A stretch of DNA of 64,000 nucleotides from Halorhabdus tiamatea SARL4B (GTDB lineage: Archaea; Halobacteriota; Halobacteria; Halobacteriales; Haloarculaceae), in assembly GCF_000470655.1 (NCBI RefSeq), contig NC_021921.1, positions 1,302,001-1,366,000 on the forward strand. Reading direction: 5' to 3'. Below the pieces are notes generated by a model. It was given only the letters and a program-made list of their open reading frames with translations, searched no databases and was not told the DNA's origin. Positions 62,517 through 64,000 of the stretch are shown here, in pieces. Every line of letters begins with the position of its first letter. Position 1 is the first letter of the stretch. The position numbers and the translations under genes are program-made.

Positions 62517-64000
62517 CAGTAACGCACCTCCTCGGTCCGCAAGTAGTCAAGATCGACCAGCGTGCCGTGGACGTCCCGGATGTCCTCGGCACCGGTGACG
62601 AGCATCATCAGCCGCTCTAACGCGAGTCCCCAGGCCATCACGTCACACTCGACGCCGAGGGGATCGAGCATCTCCGGCCGGAAGATCCCGGAGTTGCCGA
62701 TCTCGACGACCTCGCCCGTGACCGGATGCTCACCGAACAGCTCGAAGCTGGGCTCCGTGTAGGGGTTGTAGGTCGGCTTGAACTCCAGGTCGGTGATCCC
62801 GAACTGCTCGTAGAACTCCGTGAACGTGCCCATCAGGTCCCGCACCGAGAGGTCCTCGGCCATCACCCACCCCTCGATCTGGAAGAACTCCAGGAGGTGG
62901 GTGGCGTCGATCTCGTCGTTGCGGTAGGCCTTCTCGACGGAGAAGAATCGCTGTGGCGGTTCGAGATCACCTTGCGCGATGCCGGCAAGGTGGCGGGCAG
63001 AGAGTGACGTGGTGTGGCCGCGCAGATCGACCTGGCGGGCCATCTCCTCGCCCCAGGGGGAGTGATACCCCTCGCCGTCGGGGCCAGCGCCCACGCGGTG
63101 GGCCGCCTCGACGTCCTCGCGGACCTCGTCAGGCAGATCGTCCATCGGTGGGACGTCCAGCGCGAACTGGTCCCAGTGCGTGCGCGCGGGGTGGTCCTGT
63201 GGCATGAACAGCGCGTCGTTGATCCAGAACTCCGCGTCGGCGTGGGGACCGTCCATCTCCTCGAATCCCGTCCCCACGAGAACCTCCTTGACGCGCTCGG
63301 CCATGCCGCGAAGCGGGTGCATCTTCCCGCCGTCGATGGCTTCGGCGTCGGCCTCGACGTTGTAGTCGGCGAATTCGACGTCCTCCCACTCCCCGCTGGT
63401 GAGGAGGTCCGGCGTGAGGCGATCGACTTCCTCGGCCTCCTCGATTCCGGCCATAAGTTCCGTCACGCCCGCGTCGGTGAGTTCGACCGACCGGACGGTA
63501 CGCTCTGCGCGCTCGATCAACCCGCGGCGGTCGAGCTGGTCGAGGACGTCCTCGTCAGCAACGGGTTCGCCCGCAGCGAGGGCGTCGAGTGCGGCGGCTT
63601 CTACGTCGTCGTTCAGGTCAACGTCAGCTTCGGCAGTGATCTCGCCGGATTCGATCTCGCCGTAGCCCTTCCGGGCGAAGTTCGACAGCGCGATGTCGAC
63701 GGCCTCGCCATCGAGATCGGCGGCTCCGACGACCTGTCCCATCGAGACGCCGCCTTCCTCGGCACCCTGCTCGACGGCAGCGGAGTAGAGGCGGTGTTCG
63801 GGCAAGCCAGCGTCGAGGTAGGACTCGCCCTCCGCGGTCAACGAGACGGATTCGTCGGTCGTCTCGGTGACGGCCACCAGCCCCTCGGCTTCGAGTTCGA
63901 ACGCGGCGCGGGTGACGGCCGCCGTGTCCAGGCCGGTCTCCTCGCGTAGCTGTTCGACGGTGCGCCGGTCGTCTGCGCTCGCGGCCTCGACGACCGCGAG
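62516..64000 (-). CDS. pheS: phenylalanyl-tRNA synthetase alpha subunit (5' end beyond the window)
   Basis: The last 494 codons are present and the frame is open to the right edge. Residues at the start (EQLREETGLDTAAVTRAAFELEAEGL, TAEGESYLDAGLPEHRLY) form the DNA-binding-like N-terminal domains of the archaeal/eukaryotic alpha subunit. Class II motif 2 (YRNDEIDATHLLEFFQIEGWV) and motif 3 (GLALERLMML) are complete, as is the motif 1 region with HPLRGMAERVKEVLVGTGFEEMDGP in part. A GTG at 63877 is internal and not the start. It makes Phe-tRNA with PheT. Confidence 0.95.
   Translation of the reverse strand, partial: LAVVEAASADDRRTVEQLREETGLDTAAVTRAAFELEAEGLVAVTETTDESVSLTAEGESYLDAGLPEHRLYSAAVEQGAEEGGVSMGQVVGAADLDGEAVDIALSNFARKGYGEIESGEITAEADVDLNDDVEAAALDALAAGEPVADEDVLDQLDRRGLIERAERTVRSVELTDAGVTELMAGIEEAEEVDRLTPDLLTSGEWEDVEFADYNVEADAEAIDGGKMHPLRGMAERVKEVLVGTGFEEMDGPHADAEFWINDALFMPQDHPARTHWDQFALDVPPMDDLPDEVREDVEAAHRVGAGPDGEGYHSPWGEEMARQVDLRGHTTSLSARHLAGIAQGDLEPPQRFFSVEKAYRNDEIDATHLLEFFQIEGWVMAEDLSVRDLMGTFTEFYEQFGITDLEFKPTYNPYTEPSFELFGEHPVTGEVVEIGNSGIFRPEMLDPLGVECDVMAWGLALERLMMLVTGAEDIRDVHGTLVDLDYLRTEEVRY

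Overview
The window is a chromosomal segment of a halophilic archaeon (class Halobacteria). The evidence is the high G+C, the strongly acidic proteins, the many genes with a TATA box about 27 bases before the start codon (leaderless transcription), the halobacterial RNA polymerase epsilon-like protein, MC1 chromatin protein, an FeS ferredoxin of halobacterial type, and an rRNA operon with tRNA-Ala(UGC) in the 16S-23S spacer. The 16S looks like family Haloarculaceae, but that is a weak impression made without alignment.

Layout. 1-2.8 kb: end of trxB, then a sulfur-trafficking operon (DsrE, TusA, SQR-like flavoprotein, DUF1641). 2.9-17.8 kb: core genes: a split MgtE-like transporter, HAD phosphatase, rlmE, tiaS, an XRE-type regulator, a UDP-GlcNAc 2-epimerase, an HpcH-family aldolase, glutaredoxin, an AzgA-like purine permease beside a PRPP-binding HTH regulator, pyrE, a PH-domain membrane protein, hisI, prepilin peptidase and 2Fe-2S ferredoxin. 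17.8-18.3 kb: tRNA-Ser(GGA) with a detached copy of its 3' end and a 40-bp direct repeat. 18.5-26.7 kb: ridA, hisH, RNA polymerase epsilon, family 4 uracil-DNA glycosylase, DUF99, an MBL hydrolase, a HepT/MntA toxin-antitoxin pair and serS. The promoters of the epsilon gene and serS are near-identical. 26.8-34.1 kb: a siroheme and nitrite/sulfite reductase operon, with precorrin-2 dehydrogenase on the other strand. 34.1-37.7 kb: copper homeostasis (CopA, TRASH-Lrp regulator, CopZ).

37.9-51.7 kb is an accessory island with no housekeeping genes, ending at the 3' end of tRNA-Cys(GCA). It holds a decayed Hrq1/MrfA-like helicase, two SWIM zinc-finger paralogues, a zinc-finger protein, two unknown proteins, a pRiA4b ORF-3-like protein, a CcbP-like calcium-binding protein, an XPB helicase-Bax1 nuclease pair, a stand-alone ERCC4 nuclease and a TumE-like/winged-helix pair. 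An 11-base copy of the tRNA-Cys 3' end lies at 37870, just before the island. The eukaryote-like repair enzymes (XPB, Bax1, XPF-type nuclease) with SWIM proteins make this the best candidate for an undescribed DNA-repair or defence module. A broken second tRNA-Cys with an intron-like insertion lies just upstream of the intact one.

52.4-57.9 kb: complete rRNA operon on the minus strand (16S, tRNA-Ala, 23S, 5S) with at least three tandem promoters, a spacer promoter, processing stems and a terminator. 58.2-64 kb: MC1, a small AbrB-like protein, pyrD, a small DUF7511-like protein, and pheT-pheS, where the last 17 codons of pheT are duplicated just downstream. No CRISPR array, transposase, integrase or replication origin was seen.
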